In this document: one piece after another, positions 1-9,438 of the stretch
Numbering within the stretch: position 1 is the stretch's first letter
How the letters are laid out: every line of letters starts with the position of its first letter
Origin: Sphingobacterium sp.
GTDB lineage: Bacteria; Bacteroidota; Bacteroidia; Sphingobacteriales; Sphingobacteriaceae
Direction: 5' to 3'
Assembly: GCA_029239355.1 (NCBI GenBank)
Contig: JAQZAZ010000004.1
Location: 91,553-155,552, forward strand
Length of the DNA: 64,000 bases
The notes under the pieces: generated by a model
The model's database searches: none
Seen by the model: the letters and a program-made list of their open reading frames with translations, nothing else
What the model was told of the DNA's origin: nothing
Translations under genes and position numbers: made by a program

Positions 1-2
1 AA

Positions 3-1139
3 GAGCTTCCCGATCTGGGTAAAGCAGCTGCCCCAAGCCGTATCAATAAAGATATGGCCCGACAACTTGCGGCCGAAGCCTATTTACGCATGGGCATGCG
101 TGATGCAGCGTACCTGACCCAGGCTGAGGCCATGGCAACCGCCATCATCGACGGAAGCAATTATAAATTGGTGGATGCTCGCTATGGCAAGTATCTCGCC
201 GAAGGCGGCGACTACTATCGGGACATGTTCCGGCAGGGCAATATGCGTCGGAACCAGGGGAATACCGAAGCGATCTGGACCTTTGAGGTCGAATTTAACC
301 GGTCTATCAATGGCGGCACGATCGATAATCCACAGCATCGCCGGGTATGGCAGCCCGCCTACCATAAATGGGATGGGATGGTGAATGCAGACTCTCTGGG
401 CGGACGAGGCAATGGCCGCTTACGGCTGAGCAACTTTATGAAGTATACAGTCTGGAAAGGTCTAAACGGTGATATCCGGAACAGCAATTTTAATATACGC
501 AGGACGACAAACTACAATAGGCCCGGATTTAGCAAGACCATCGGTATTGACGCAGACGGGTACCGCGTAGCGGAAGGTGCCGGTGTGAAGAATATTACGA
601 TAAAAACCGGAGATAAAGTTATCCCTTTCCGTAACGATAGCCTCGAAGTCTGGTATCCATTTCCGACGAAATGGGGTGGATACGATCCGATCGACGATTT
701 TGGTTATGCACTCGTCAAGGACTGGCCCGTCATGCGGTTGGGTGAAACCTACCTGCTACGTGCGGAGGCACGATTGCGTAAGGGGAATGTAGCAGCTGCG
801 GCCGATGATATCAACAAACTGCGGGACCGTTCATTCAAATCTGCGCGTGCCGAATCCGGAAATACCACATTGGGCCGGGTAAGCGCAAGCGATTTATCTA
901 TCGACTTTATTTTGGATGAACGTGCGCGGGAACTGCTGTCTGAAGAAAACCGTCGAATGACTCTGGTACGCATGAATAAGCTGAAAGAGCGTATTTCACG
1001 CAACGGAGATGCTGGGCCCGCTAATAAAATTATTACAGGCTTCCAGGACCACAACATCCTGTTGCCTATCCCATTAACGGAAATCCAGCTGAATAACAAA
1101 GAGGGTGAACCGTTGAAACAAAATCCGGGTTATAAATAG
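3..1139 (+). CDS. RagB/SusD family nutrient uptake outer membrane protein, 5'-truncated by the window edge
   Basis: Frame is open from base 3 (ELPDLGKAAAPSRINKDMARQLAAEAYLRMG...). SusD-like C-terminus: MRLGETYLLRAEARLRKGNVAAAADDINKLRDRS...ILDERARELLSEENRRMTLVRM...QNPGYK. Confidence 0.93.
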   Translation, partial: ELPDLGKAAAPSRINKDMARQLAAEAYLRMGMRDAAYLTQAEAMATAIIDGSNYKLVDARYGKYLAEGGDYYRDMFRQGNMRRNQGNTEAIWTFEVEFNRSINGGTIDNPQHRRVWQPAYHKWDGMVNADSLGGRGNGRLRLSNFMKYTVWKGLNGDIRNSNFNIRRTTNYNRPGFSKTIGIDADGYRVAEGAGVKNITIKTGDKVIPFRNDSLEVWYPFPTKWGGYDPIDDFGYALVKDWPVMRLGETYLLRAEARLRKGNVAAAADDINKLRDRSFKSARAESGNTTLGRVSASDLSIDFILDERARELLSEENRRMTLVRMNKLKERISRNGDAGPANKIITGFQDHNILLPIPLTEIQLNNKEGEPLKQNPGYK

Positions 1140-1210
1140 GCTGTGAAAAAATAATTGGAGAAAAACCAATTACAACAGCGTTAATAATTGCCTATCCGTT
1201 CTAAATAGGA

Positions 1211-1248
1211 AAGGGCCTCTGCATAAATGCAGAGGCCCTTTTCTTTTC
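1211..1248 (+). terminator. Rho-independent terminator after SusD
   Basis: AAGGGCCTCTGCATAAATGCAGAGGCCCTT followed by TTCTTTT. Confidence 0.9.
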
Positions 1249-1383
1249 CTTACCGACGCTTAACGAGTCGCGTTAATAGCCCGCTCAGTAGGAAACTCAC
1301 CAGCGTACCGACTATAGCCGTGAGGGCACAAAATCGGTCAAACTGGGAAGAAAATGAATTTTGATTTAAACAGAGATGATACC

Positions 1384-2484
1384 TTAATTTAAATCACAGG
1401 TAACAGGAAAAAATAAACGCACGATTGTACCTTTGCCCAGTTCGCTGGACAAGTTAATCGTCCCACCCATGCGTTCCATCAGCCGTTTGACCAAAGTAAG
1501 CCCTATTCCAGAACCCGAAGCGTGGTCCGTGTTGCTACCACGTTCATTTGCAAGGAAGACCTGGAGCAGTTCATCTTCTGGAATCCCGATCCCATTATCT
1601 TCGATAAAATAGACTGTCCCCTTATCAATTTTTTCACTGTAAATTTTTAACACTGCCTTTTCTGATCTTTTTGCATATTTAACGGCGTTTCTGATCAGAT
1701 TCATAAAGATCTGATAAACGGCACCCCGTTCCGCATACAATGCGTGCAAATCGCCTAGCTCAAATGCGACAGCCTGATCCGGATAAATTAGTTTGACCTC
1801 ATCAATACAATTTGCGATCTTCTTATCCATGGCGATGCATTCGGTCAGATTACTCGCACTACGTATCCGACCAAGTTGCAAGGTCTGATTGATAATAGAC
1901 TCTATATTGACTATGGCTGCGCGGATTGTATCGAACCACCTTTGGCTTATATTGACTTGTAGATCAATATTTCTACTTAAAAAATCACTACCCATTTTTA
2001 AGACCGCAAGCGGATTTTTTATATCGTGGGCGAGCGTATTTGCCAGCAAGTCCAGCTCATAGTTAAAGGAAAGTTGCTCCTCCTGTTGTTTTAAACGTGT
2101 GTGTGCTAGATAGTGCTCCGTCACATCACTTGCGGTATGGAGGATAGCGTAGGTATCTCCAAGTTCATCAACAAGCGCCTTGTATTCAAAGTTAAAATAC
2201 CGTAATGTTTTGCTACCTTGCTGTATAATGTTGGCCGGCGTATCTGTTGCACGATAGGTAATCCCTGTTTTCCATACGTTTTTTAAAATAGAAGAAAAGC
2301 CCTCCGCTTTGAAACCCGGGAAACAGGCACAAAAAGTACGTCCCAGAATTGAGTCATCTGCACACCACATCTGCAACATGGCTTGATTCGCGAAAGCGAT
2401 ATTTAGATCGGCACTGTCATAAATTGCTGTCGCATGCGGCGACTGCTGGAGAACGGACAACAAAAAACTTTCACGCACTTTCAT
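1384..2484 (-). CDS. PAS domain-containing sensor histidine kinase
   Basis: N-terminal PAS-like region; H-box LANTLAHDIKNPLAVLKMG; HATPase motifs FMNLIRNAVKYA, FIEDNGIGIP, GSGIGLTLVKRLMERMGG. Confidence 0.92.
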   Translation of the reverse strand: MKVRESFLLSVLQQSPHATAIYDSADLNIAFANQAMLQMWCADDSILGRTFCACFPGFKAEGFSSILKNVWKTGITYRATDTPANIIQQGSKTLRYFNFEYKALVDELGDTYAILHTASDVTEHYLAHTRLKQQEEQLSFNYELDLLANTLAHDIKNPLAVLKMGSDFLSRNIDLQVNISQRWFDTIRAAIVNIESIINQTLQLGRIRSASNLTECIAMDKKIANCIDEVKLIYPDQAVAFELGDLHALYAERGAVYQIFMNLIRNAVKYAKRSEKAVLKIYSEKIDKGTVYFIEDNGIGIPEDELLQVFLANERGSNTDHASGSGIGLTLVKRLMERMGGTINLSSELGKGTIVRLFFPVTCDLN

Positions 2485-2750
2485 CGATTCTTTAAGAAAA
2501 AAATAATTGGAAATAGCTCCTGGTATTGTAAGATCTGAACTGCATCAGTAACATAAATGATGCCAGTTTTCATTAAACTTAAATTACTTCCTCTGGGTTA
2601 ATTCGTAAGCTGATGCGCATTGAGCTGATTATGGCAACCTATTATAATGACAAGCAAGTTGGTATGCATGTACGTATTATGCTATTTTTTGGCTTACGGT
2701 AAAAGGAGCATGATAGAGGATTTCAGCGAGGAAGCGAAGCATGTTTTAAA

Positions 2751-2782
2751 TATAGGTCACCTTCTTCAGAAGGTGACCTATA
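2751..2782 (-). terminator. Hairpin downstream of the SusD gene, probable terminator
   Basis: TATAGGTCACCTTCT-TC-AGAAGGTGACCTATA; U-tract on the - strand is weak (TTTAAAAC). Confidence 0.6.
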
Positions 2783-2789
2783 TTGCCTG

Positions 2790-4472
2790 TTAATAACCTG
2801 GATTTTGTGTCAGGTTGCTATTACCCGCAATAGCCTGATTCGGTACAGGAAAGCGGTTTAGATGAGCAGCATTGCTGGGGCTATGATCCCACCATTGCTC
2901 CGAAGTAAATGCTTTCCATCGGATGAGGTCCGTGCGTCGTCGTCCTTCACCGATAAATTCAATGCTCCATTCATCCAAAATACGGTATTTGTCGATATTT
3001 GTTGTGTTCACAGGATTAGGATCTGTGTTATTGGCAAAATTGCGTTTGCGCACTGCGTTAAACAGCTCTGCTGCTTGTTGCTTGTTGCCCAGTCTATAGT
3101 TGCATTCTGCAAGCATGTAGAAGATCTCGGCCAAGCGAATGGCGGGTAGGTCTGCTCCCCAACGAAGCGTATTGTTCGCCAGGTTGGGGATCGGCACCTT
3201 CACCAGCCGTATACCCGTATTTTCTTCCCCTTCGGACATCTTGGAAGGGAGCTGATCGATTGAACTGTATTTTTTATCCGAACCAACTTCTGAAAAACGC
3301 CCCACTTGGTCTACAAAAGTCAGTGGTTTGTCCTTATATTCCTCTCCACCGACAATCGACTCACCAGACGGTGTCTTGTGTGGCCCCACGATAAACATGC
3401 CTTCATATTGATCTGTACCATGATAAATATAGGGCGCTTTGCGAAGATCGCCTTGGTCAAAAGTTTCAAATGGCGCACCTAATTTGAAGTCGGCCGTGTA
3501 GAGCGCACCATTGGGCTTGCGCGAAGGAGTCAGGTGTGCCCCGTTATTTCCACCCATATCCTGATCAAAAAATTGACGGGTATTATAATGATAGAAGTCG
3601 GCATAAAACCAGTTATACTCCAGCATTTTAAATTCAGAAGGCATAGACCAGATGATCTCGGGAGATTCGTTGTTCTTAAATCCATGTACGCCATTCCATT
3701 TGGCATCCAGCTGGTAAGCACCAAACACATTGTTGATAATGTCCTGCGCAATTTTACGACTTTCTTCGTACATCGGTTTTCCGATATACGCTTCAGCATT
3801 AAAATAAAGCTGAGCGAGCATGGCGGCAGCGGCAGCCTTTCGAATAGCGCCCTCTTCCTTGTCACCCGCTTTTTTTGCCGGCAGGTTTTCGATGGCTGCT
3901 TTTAACAGCTTTTCGATGTGGTTAAACAGTTCCTGATCCGTGTTCCGAGGTAAAGATTCTTGGTCGAGAGACTCAAAGATGGGCATTCCCCCAAAATAAT
4001 CCAGACCCCGGAGATAAAAGTAAGCAATCAAGGCGTCGAGCTGAGCCAGATCGGCAGCTTTTCGCTCTTCCGTTAGTGTAAATTTGGTATAATCCAATTT
4101 GCTGAGGTCACTTTTTGCGTCAAGGGCCAAAGCAACGCCCATTAATGTACCGCGCCAGCTACCCCAGATCCAGTTGTCATCAGCTGTCCATTTATGATAA
4201 TGGTAGCGTTCGTTTTCGCCGCCGTTGTACCAATGCCGGCCTTTGGTCGTCACGGCAAAATTATCTGCGGTATATTCCTGTAAGCGCCAACGATCTTCAC
4301 CTAAATACCACTTGGCATGTGTGAAAGGCCTAAACAGGGCGGCTTTAATGTCTTTTTCACTCTTAAAAAAAGTATCCGGTGTGACCGAATTATAAAATTC
4401 CTGGTCTAATTTGGTGCAGCCTGACACCAGCAATGCCAGGGAAATTGTTGTTATAGCGAAGTATTTTTTCAT
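2790..4472 (-). CDS. RagB/SusD family nutrient uptake outer membrane lipoprotein
   Basis: Lipoprotein signal MKKYFAITTISLALLVSGC; SusD C-terminal pattern IRLAEIFYMLAECNYRLGNKQQAAELFNAVRKR...NLTQNPGY; adjacent to SusC. Confidence 0.95.
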   Translation of the reverse strand: MKKYFAITTISLALLVSGCTKLDQEFYNSVTPDTFFKSEKDIKAALFRPFTHAKWYLGEDRWRLQEYTADNFAVTTKGRHWYNGGENERYHYHKWTADDNWIWGSWRGTLMGVALALDAKSDLSKLDYTKFTLTEERKAADLAQLDALIAYFYLRGLDYFGGMPIFESLDQESLPRNTDQELFNHIEKLLKAAIENLPAKKAGDKEEGAIRKAAAAAMLAQLYFNAEAYIGKPMYEESRKIAQDIINNVFGAYQLDAKWNGVHGFKNNESPEIIWSMPSEFKMLEYNWFYADFYHYNTRQFFDQDMGGNNGAHLTPSRKPNGALYTADFKLGAPFETFDQGDLRKAPYIYHGTDQYEGMFIVGPHKTPSGESIVGGEEYKDKPLTFVDQVGRFSEVGSDKKYSSIDQLPSKMSEGEENTGIRLVKVPIPNLANNTLRWGADLPAIRLAEIFYMLAECNYRLGNKQQAAELFNAVRKRNFANNTDPNPVNTTNIDKYRILDEWSIEFIGEGRRRTDLIRWKAFTSEQWWDHSPSNAAHLNRFPVPNQAIAGNSNLTQNPGY

Positions 4473-4483
4473 GTTGTTAACAG

Positions 4484-7462
4484 TTAAAAGTTTACTTGAA
4501 GTCCCATCATAAAAGTCCGTGTCTTAGGGTAGACATTGCGTTCCTCAAAGCCAGGTTCCAGTCCGTTGATATTCACTTCCGGATCCAGGCCACTGTAGTT
4601 GGTAAAAACAAAAAGATCCCGTGCCGTGGCATAAACCCGCATCGATTTAAGTGGTTTGATCCAATGTTGATTGAACCGGTAGCCGATATTGAGCGCATCA
4701 ACTTTGAGAAAAGTACCTTTTTCCAGCCAGTAGTCGCTCAGTTCTTTTTCACCTTTAATATTTTTATGCTTATCATAAGCCTCTTCTAGCACATTCTGGC
4801 CTTTCACATTGGGAAGACTGTAATACATATTGATCATATTAAAAACGTCATGCCCGATCCAGCTACGCATATAAATGCTGGCATCCCAGTTTTTATAAGT
4901 AAACTGATTATTCCAGGAGAGTTGAATCGTGGGTATTGCATTGCCTACAAAGGCCTTGTCTCCAACTGTTTTATTGCGGTCACGTACATCAAAAGCATTA
5001 CCCTCTTTGTCAAAGAGTTTCCAATAGCCATCATCCGTGAATCCTGCGAATTTCCAGATGAAGAATTGGCCGATATCCTGACCGGGGTATAATCTAACGG
5101 CCGAGCCCGGGGAACCCGGTGCGGGAAAATCCTTACGATCGGTAAATGTCTGACTGCCCCATAAGGTATTTAGCCTACTTTTATTATGGGAGCCGACGAT
5201 GCTGGTGGTGTAGCTAAAATTGTCATTGTCGACCGCCCTGAAATTAAGCTCAAACTCATAACCCGTATTCTGCATGCTGCCTACGTTCATTGTTGTTTTG
5301 TCGTGGATGGCAGGCGGCTGCGATACACTGATATCATAAATAAGGTCATCTATTTTTCGTTTGTAAATATCAAAACGGCCGCTCAAGCGGTTGTTCAGCA
5401 CAGCAAAGTCCAACCCGACGTTATATTCCTTTTTGACTTCCCATTTAATATCCGGATTTTGGTTGTGCATTACGCCATAGGTCCTAAACCATTTACCATC
5501 CTGCAGAAACCAAGTGTCGGCACTGTACATCCGTGTAGCCACCTTGGCATCAAAGCCTTCATTGCCTGTCTCACCGTAGCCCGCGCGTAGTTTAAGGTCA
5601 TTGATAAATTGGATATTCTTTAGGAAAGGTTCCTGTGAGACACGCCATCCCGCCGATAGGCCAGGGAAAAATCCCCACCTATTCTTAGGGGCAAATTTAC
5701 TCGAACCTTCGTAACGTGCCGTGGCTGTCAAGATATAACGGTCGAGATAGGAATAGTTGACACGTCCAAAAAAAGCGGCGAGTTTGACCCAAGGATTTTT
5801 CCATGAACCTAGGCCTGCACGGCCGTCGGGCAGATAGGTGCCTGTACCCATATCATGTTCATTAATCCCGTCGACAGGGAAATTGGAGTTCTCCGCTGAA
5901 AATCCCTGTCCATTAAAGTCCTGATAACTATACCCCATAACAGCATTGAGGGAATGCCTGTCCCAACGGTTGGTATAGTTGGCCGTCCATTCAAAAACAC
6001 GGTCATTAAATCTGCTGTAATATTGTTTGGCAAAGCCATCCACATTATTCTCTCTGGAGATACGGTGCTGGGCTGAGCGATAATAGTTGCCGTGTTCCGT
6101 ATTATTCTTTATACCGATCGTCGCACTTGTGGTTAGGTGCTCAGTCAAGTTCAGTTTTAGCGTCGTATTAGCCAGGAGATATTTGAACTGCTTCTGATCC
6201 GATCGCAATCGCGCTTCCGCAACAGGATTATAAGTGTCATAACCACCTTCCAGTACATTATATCCACTGACATCATTCGCGTCATAGGGCGTTTCGGTTG
6301 GGTTCATGACCAAAGCCATATTGAAGATATCGTTGTTGTTAAAGATATCGCCGTTGGCACCAAAGGCTTTCACCTCATTGTAGCTTACATTGGTATTTAA
6401 TTCGGCAAAACCATCAAAAAATTTGAAGGCACTGTTGATACGTCCACCGATCTCATCCCTTTTGGACGTGATGGCCATACCGTTTGCATTTCTTTTGGTA
6501 AATGTCGTATAGACATTGGCATTCTCCGAACCACCACTGATATTAACCACCTGCCGATGGCTAAATGGATTGTTGTTGGTCACTTCATCATACCAGTCTG
6601 TACGATGTCCCAGATCTTGGCCCAAGCCATATTCCACAAATTTTTCCGCAGAGAGTACTTCCGGTCGTTTTCTGATGCTTTCGATAAAATATTCAGAAGT
6701 AAAGTTGACCTGCGCCTTACCGACCTGAGGACGTTTTGTCGTGATCAAGATGACCCCACCCGAAGCCCTTGTACCATAGATTGCAGCTGCCGAAGCGTCG
6801 CGTAGTACGTTGATCGATTCAATATCTTCCTTAGCGACCGAATTGATATCGCCTCCAGGCACACCATCAATAACAACTAAAGGGCCCTGTGAAGCATTGA
6901 CCGAATTGACACCGCGCAATTGCAAGGATACACCGGCATTTGGATCAGTACCATTAGTCGAAATGACGCTCAATCCCGGGACTTTGCCCTGAATGGCCAG
7001 CAGCGGTGAGACCGCTCCGGATACCATGTCCTTTTGCTTGATACTGGTTACGACACTGGTAACTTCCCGTTTCTCTAAGGAGCCATAACCGACCACGACA
7101 GCCTCTTCCAAGTTTTGCGTATCTGATGTAATCTGTATTGCCAGCGTGCCTCCCCCACTATAGACAACTTCTTTGCTGACGAACCCGATCATACGAACGA
7201 CAAGAACATTATTTTTTTTAACATTGGGCAGACTAAAACTGCCGTTGGCATCCGTAGATGTGCTGGTAGAGCTACCTTTAACCGATACCGTGGCGCCAAC
7301 GACGGGACTGCCCTGTTCATCCTTGACCGTACCTTTTAGATTGGGCTGTGCTTCCTGCGCATAAAGCGTAGTCGGCATAGCGAAAGTGGCTCCAGCAGCG
7401 AGACTGCTACTGAATAGCAATAATTTAGTAGCCACTTTAAAACTGTTGATTTTAAAATTCAT
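4484..7462 (-). CDS. SusC/RagA family TonB-linked outer membrane protein
   Basis: Carboxypeptidase-like repeat (LKGTVKDEQGSPVVGATVSVKGSSTSTSTDANGSFSL), plug VVVGYGSLEKREVTSVVTSI, GPLVVIDGVPGGDINSVAKEDIESINVLRDASAAAIYGTRASGGVILITTK. Confidence 0.97.
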   Translation of the reverse strand: MNFKINSFKVATKLLLFSSSLAAGATFAMPTTLYAQEAQPNLKGTVKDEQGSPVVGATVSVKGSSTSTSTDANGSFSLPNVKKNNVLVVRMIGFVSKEVVYSGGGTLAIQITSDTQNLEEAVVVGYGSLEKREVTSVVTSIKQKDMVSGAVSPLLAIQGKVPGLSVISTNGTDPNAGVSLQLRGVNSVNASQGPLVVIDGVPGGDINSVAKEDIESINVLRDASAAAIYGTRASGGVILITTKRPQVGKAQVNFTSEYFIESIRKRPEVLSAEKFVEYGLGQDLGHRTDWYDEVTNNNPFSHRQVVNISGGSENANVYTTFTKRNANGMAITSKRDEIGGRINSAFKFFDGFAELNTNVSYNEVKAFGANGDIFNNNDIFNMALVMNPTETPYDANDVSGYNVLEGGYDTYNPVAEARLRSDQKQFKYLLANTTLKLNLTEHLTTSATIGIKNNTEHGNYYRSAQHRISRENNVDGFAKQYYSRFNDRVFEWTANYTNRWDRHSLNAVMGYSYQDFNGQGFSAENSNFPVDGINEHDMGTGTYLPDGRAGLGSWKNPWVKLAAFFGRVNYSYLDRYILTATARYEGSSKFAPKNRWGFFPGLSAGWRVSQEPFLKNIQFINDLKLRAGYGETGNEGFDAKVATRMYSADTWFLQDGKWFRTYGVMHNQNPDIKWEVKKEYNVGLDFAVLNNRLSGRFDIYKRKIDDLIYDISVSQPPAIHDKTTMNVGSMQNTGYEFELNFRAVDNDNFSYTTSIVGSHNKSRLNTLWGSQTFTDRKDFPAPGSPGSAVRLYPGQDIGQFFIWKFAGFTDDGYWKLFDKEGNAFDVRDRNKTVGDKAFVGNAIPTIQLSWNNQFTYKNWDASIYMRSWIGHDVFNMINMYYSLPNVKGQNVLEEAYDKHKNIKGEKELSDYWLEKGTFLKVDALNIGYRFNQHWIKPLKSMRVYATARDLFVFTNYSGLDPEVNINGLEPGFEERNVYPKTRTFMMGLQVNF

Positions 7463-7806
7463 GAGCTAAAATGTTTATTAAGGGATATTGATTGTATATA
7501 AAGGCGTACTAAAAGAGTACCTAAAGAGACGCTGTCAATTGCCTATGGCGCCAAAAAAAATTGAAATAGTTATTTTCCCGATACTGCATATAATTGGTGT
7601 GATTGATCCGGGTAAAATTAAAATATTCTATCACTTTAAATTAACACTGAGACAATTTGATGTTATTTTGAGACAGATTGGAATCTCATTAAAACAGCAT
7701 ATGACAACCTACCGAAAACCCACATATGTTAGGGGTCATAGCAGATACATTGGAAATATTATCTCGGGATTGCATTGTTCCTCTCCTCGGAAGACAAATA
7801 AGCGTC

Positions 7807-7848
7807 AAAAAGAATCCCCGGTACTTTATAGCACCAGGGATCTTTTTA
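7807..7848 (-). terminator. Bidirectional-looking terminator hairpin
   Basis: AAAAAGAATCCCCGGTactttatagcACCAGGGATCTTTTT, with A/T tracts on both sides. Confidence 0.6.
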
Positions 7849-8166
7849 ACGGGCTTTTGGCGGCCCCTGATCAACTGTAGGTTAATAAAATGATATCGAT
7901 ATTTGTACCACCGTTATCATTATTTTTTTATTCGCATTCCGTTAATGATTTGAAATGCATATGGCAATCTTGGTTCTCAACTTAATCCGGCCCTCTCTTA
8001 TAAAAGATTAATATTTTAAAAAACAAACTAAGAAAACTAACCTATCACAAAGTATCATCACAAGCATAAAAATCTAATTATCAGAAAAATAATACAGACA
8101 TAAATTAATTTACCATGCACTATAGCAAATACTGTATCAGATAATTTCAAGCTGATGTATGGGCAT

Positions 8167-8517
8167 TCATGTAGCCTCCAACGAGCCTTGCTCTGATTCA
8201 GCAACTGCATTTCGTTGCGTCTGTTCACGCATCCAATTGTTAAAATCAATGTCCGAAGCGATATTAAATTTTTTGCGTAATCTGTTTTTACGCACTTGAA
8301 CGGCGCGTATCGTTACAGAAGTATATTCGGCAATATTTTTGGTCGAAAAATTCAGAAATGTCATGGCACAGAATTCCAGCTCACTGCTACGGATTTTGGG
8401 ATTTAATGCTTTCAATGATTCAACAAATTCAGGATACAATTCGTTGAATAAAGCCAAAAATTCTGCATTATTATTCTTGGCCAAAGTGATTAAGTTATTG
8501 AATTTGTCGGTTTCCAT
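8167..8517 (-). CDS. Stand-alone LuxR-type helix-turn-helix regulator (116 aa)
   Basis: IRSSELEFCAMTFLNFSTKNIAEYTSVTIRAVQVRKNRLRKKFNI resembles the C-terminal HTH of Bacteroidota LuxR-like regulators, here without TPR or sensor domains. Confidence 0.75.
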   Translation of the reverse strand: METDKFNNLITLAKNNNAEFLALFNELYPEFVESLKALNPKIRSSELEFCAMTFLNFSTKNIAEYTSVTIRAVQVRKNRLRKKFNIASDIDFNNWMREQTQRNAVAESEQGSLEAT

Positions 8518-8821
8518 TTTGCATATCGTTTTTCAGTAAATTGTTATATCTAATTCCGTCTTTCATTCGTAAGTATTACCGCTAGCGAGCATAAGATTAT
8601 ATTCAATTTTTAGCGGGAATATTAACTGCTAGCAATTAAACTCGATGGGGTTCAAACTCTCCCCATCGAGTCATCCAAATATATTATCATAGAACCTTCA
8701 CGCAAATTAGGTCCCAGCGACAATTCAGTAAAATCCGGTTTTTAAACTTCCACAAAAAACAGCTCCACCATGCTTTTGCTTCTGGAACTTCTCAACCAGA
8801 ATATCTTACCTGTCTTGCTGA

Positions 8822-8829
8822 CAAATATT
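8822..8829 (-). promoter_or_regulatory. Putative -7-like octamer AATATTTG for the HTH gene
   Basis: Resembles Bacteroidota TAnnTTTG; 32 nt downstream of the 8862-8883 element on the - strand. Confidence 0.4.
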
Positions 8830-8861
8830 GTCATTTGAAGAAAGAATAAAGAAAAAGCGCA

Positions 8862-8883
8862 TTTCACATTGATATCACATCTT
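8862..8883 (-). promoter_or_regulatory. Direct-repeat element 1 (AAGATGTGATATCAATGTGAAA)
   Basis: Two heptamers with 11-bp periodicity; same layout as 11075-11096 and 11295-11316. Confidence 0.6.
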
Positions 8884-9144
8884 CACAATACCCTGAAAGA
8901 CAAAGTTTTACAACTATTAAATCCTATCAATCTATAACACACAATAATGAAGAATAGAAAATCCGCTAATTAATTGAACTGTATTTTTCTTTGTTTCTCG
9001 CTGTTAAAATTCTCCGTTCGAAGAAATGATCTACCACTTTTACGCGCACAACACACAGTCTCTTAACACCTCATTTCAAGTATGTGCTTCGAATTCTTTG
9101 GTCAATCTCGCTGAGCGCGATAGTAAATTCGGGCAATATTTGAC

Positions 9145-9178
9145 AAAAAAAACTCGACAGGTATACAAACCTGTCGAG
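9145..9178 (-). terminator. Rho-independent terminator of the lipoprotein-peptide operon
   Basis: - strand CTCGACAGGTTTGTATACCTGTCGAG followed by TTTTTTTTG. Confidence 0.88.
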
Positions 9179-9219
9179 CAGTTGCTGCCTATGAATAGCA
9201 GCACTATGTAATAGGATAA

Positions 9220-9384
9220 ATTACCAGTTGATCGTGCGGTTGTCATCGTCCGCTTGATCCCATGATTGTTGCGGATCATTGCTGGTTGTACTTGCAGAAC
9301 CTGCAGCGATACCTTGCTCCAACTCAACATTTGTCGCCTCAATCTTTGGGCTGACATATATTCTTTTTGACTGTTTTGTTTTCA
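9220..9384 (-). CDS. Small EQGIAAGSA-motif peptide (54 aa), below the ORF-track length cutoff
   Basis: - strand ATG..TAA gives MKTKQSKRIYVSPKIEATNVELEQGIAAGSASTTSNDPQQSWDQADDDNRTINW*. N-terminal half aligns with the peptide at 11640-11831; strong terminator follows. Confidence 0.82.
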
Positions 9385-9438
9385 TTTCTTAGTATTTAAA
9401 CGCTGTTTTCAATTTATTGCTAAATTTTATGCTGATTA

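Noticed and set aside
84-365. - strand 93-aa ORF and similar antisense ORFs inside SusC/SusD genes
   Set aside because: Shadow ORFs opposite well-supported coding sequence with no independent protein-like motifs.
7488-7880. + strand 130-aa ORF upstream of SusC
   Set aside because: Spans a regulatory intergenic region and a terminator hairpin; no recognisable domain.
9076-9357. - strand 93-aa ORF MSAQRLRRQMLSWSKVSLQ...
   Set aside because: Overlaps the 54-aa EQGIAAGSA peptide out of frame and runs through its terminator; the peptide frame has paralogue support.
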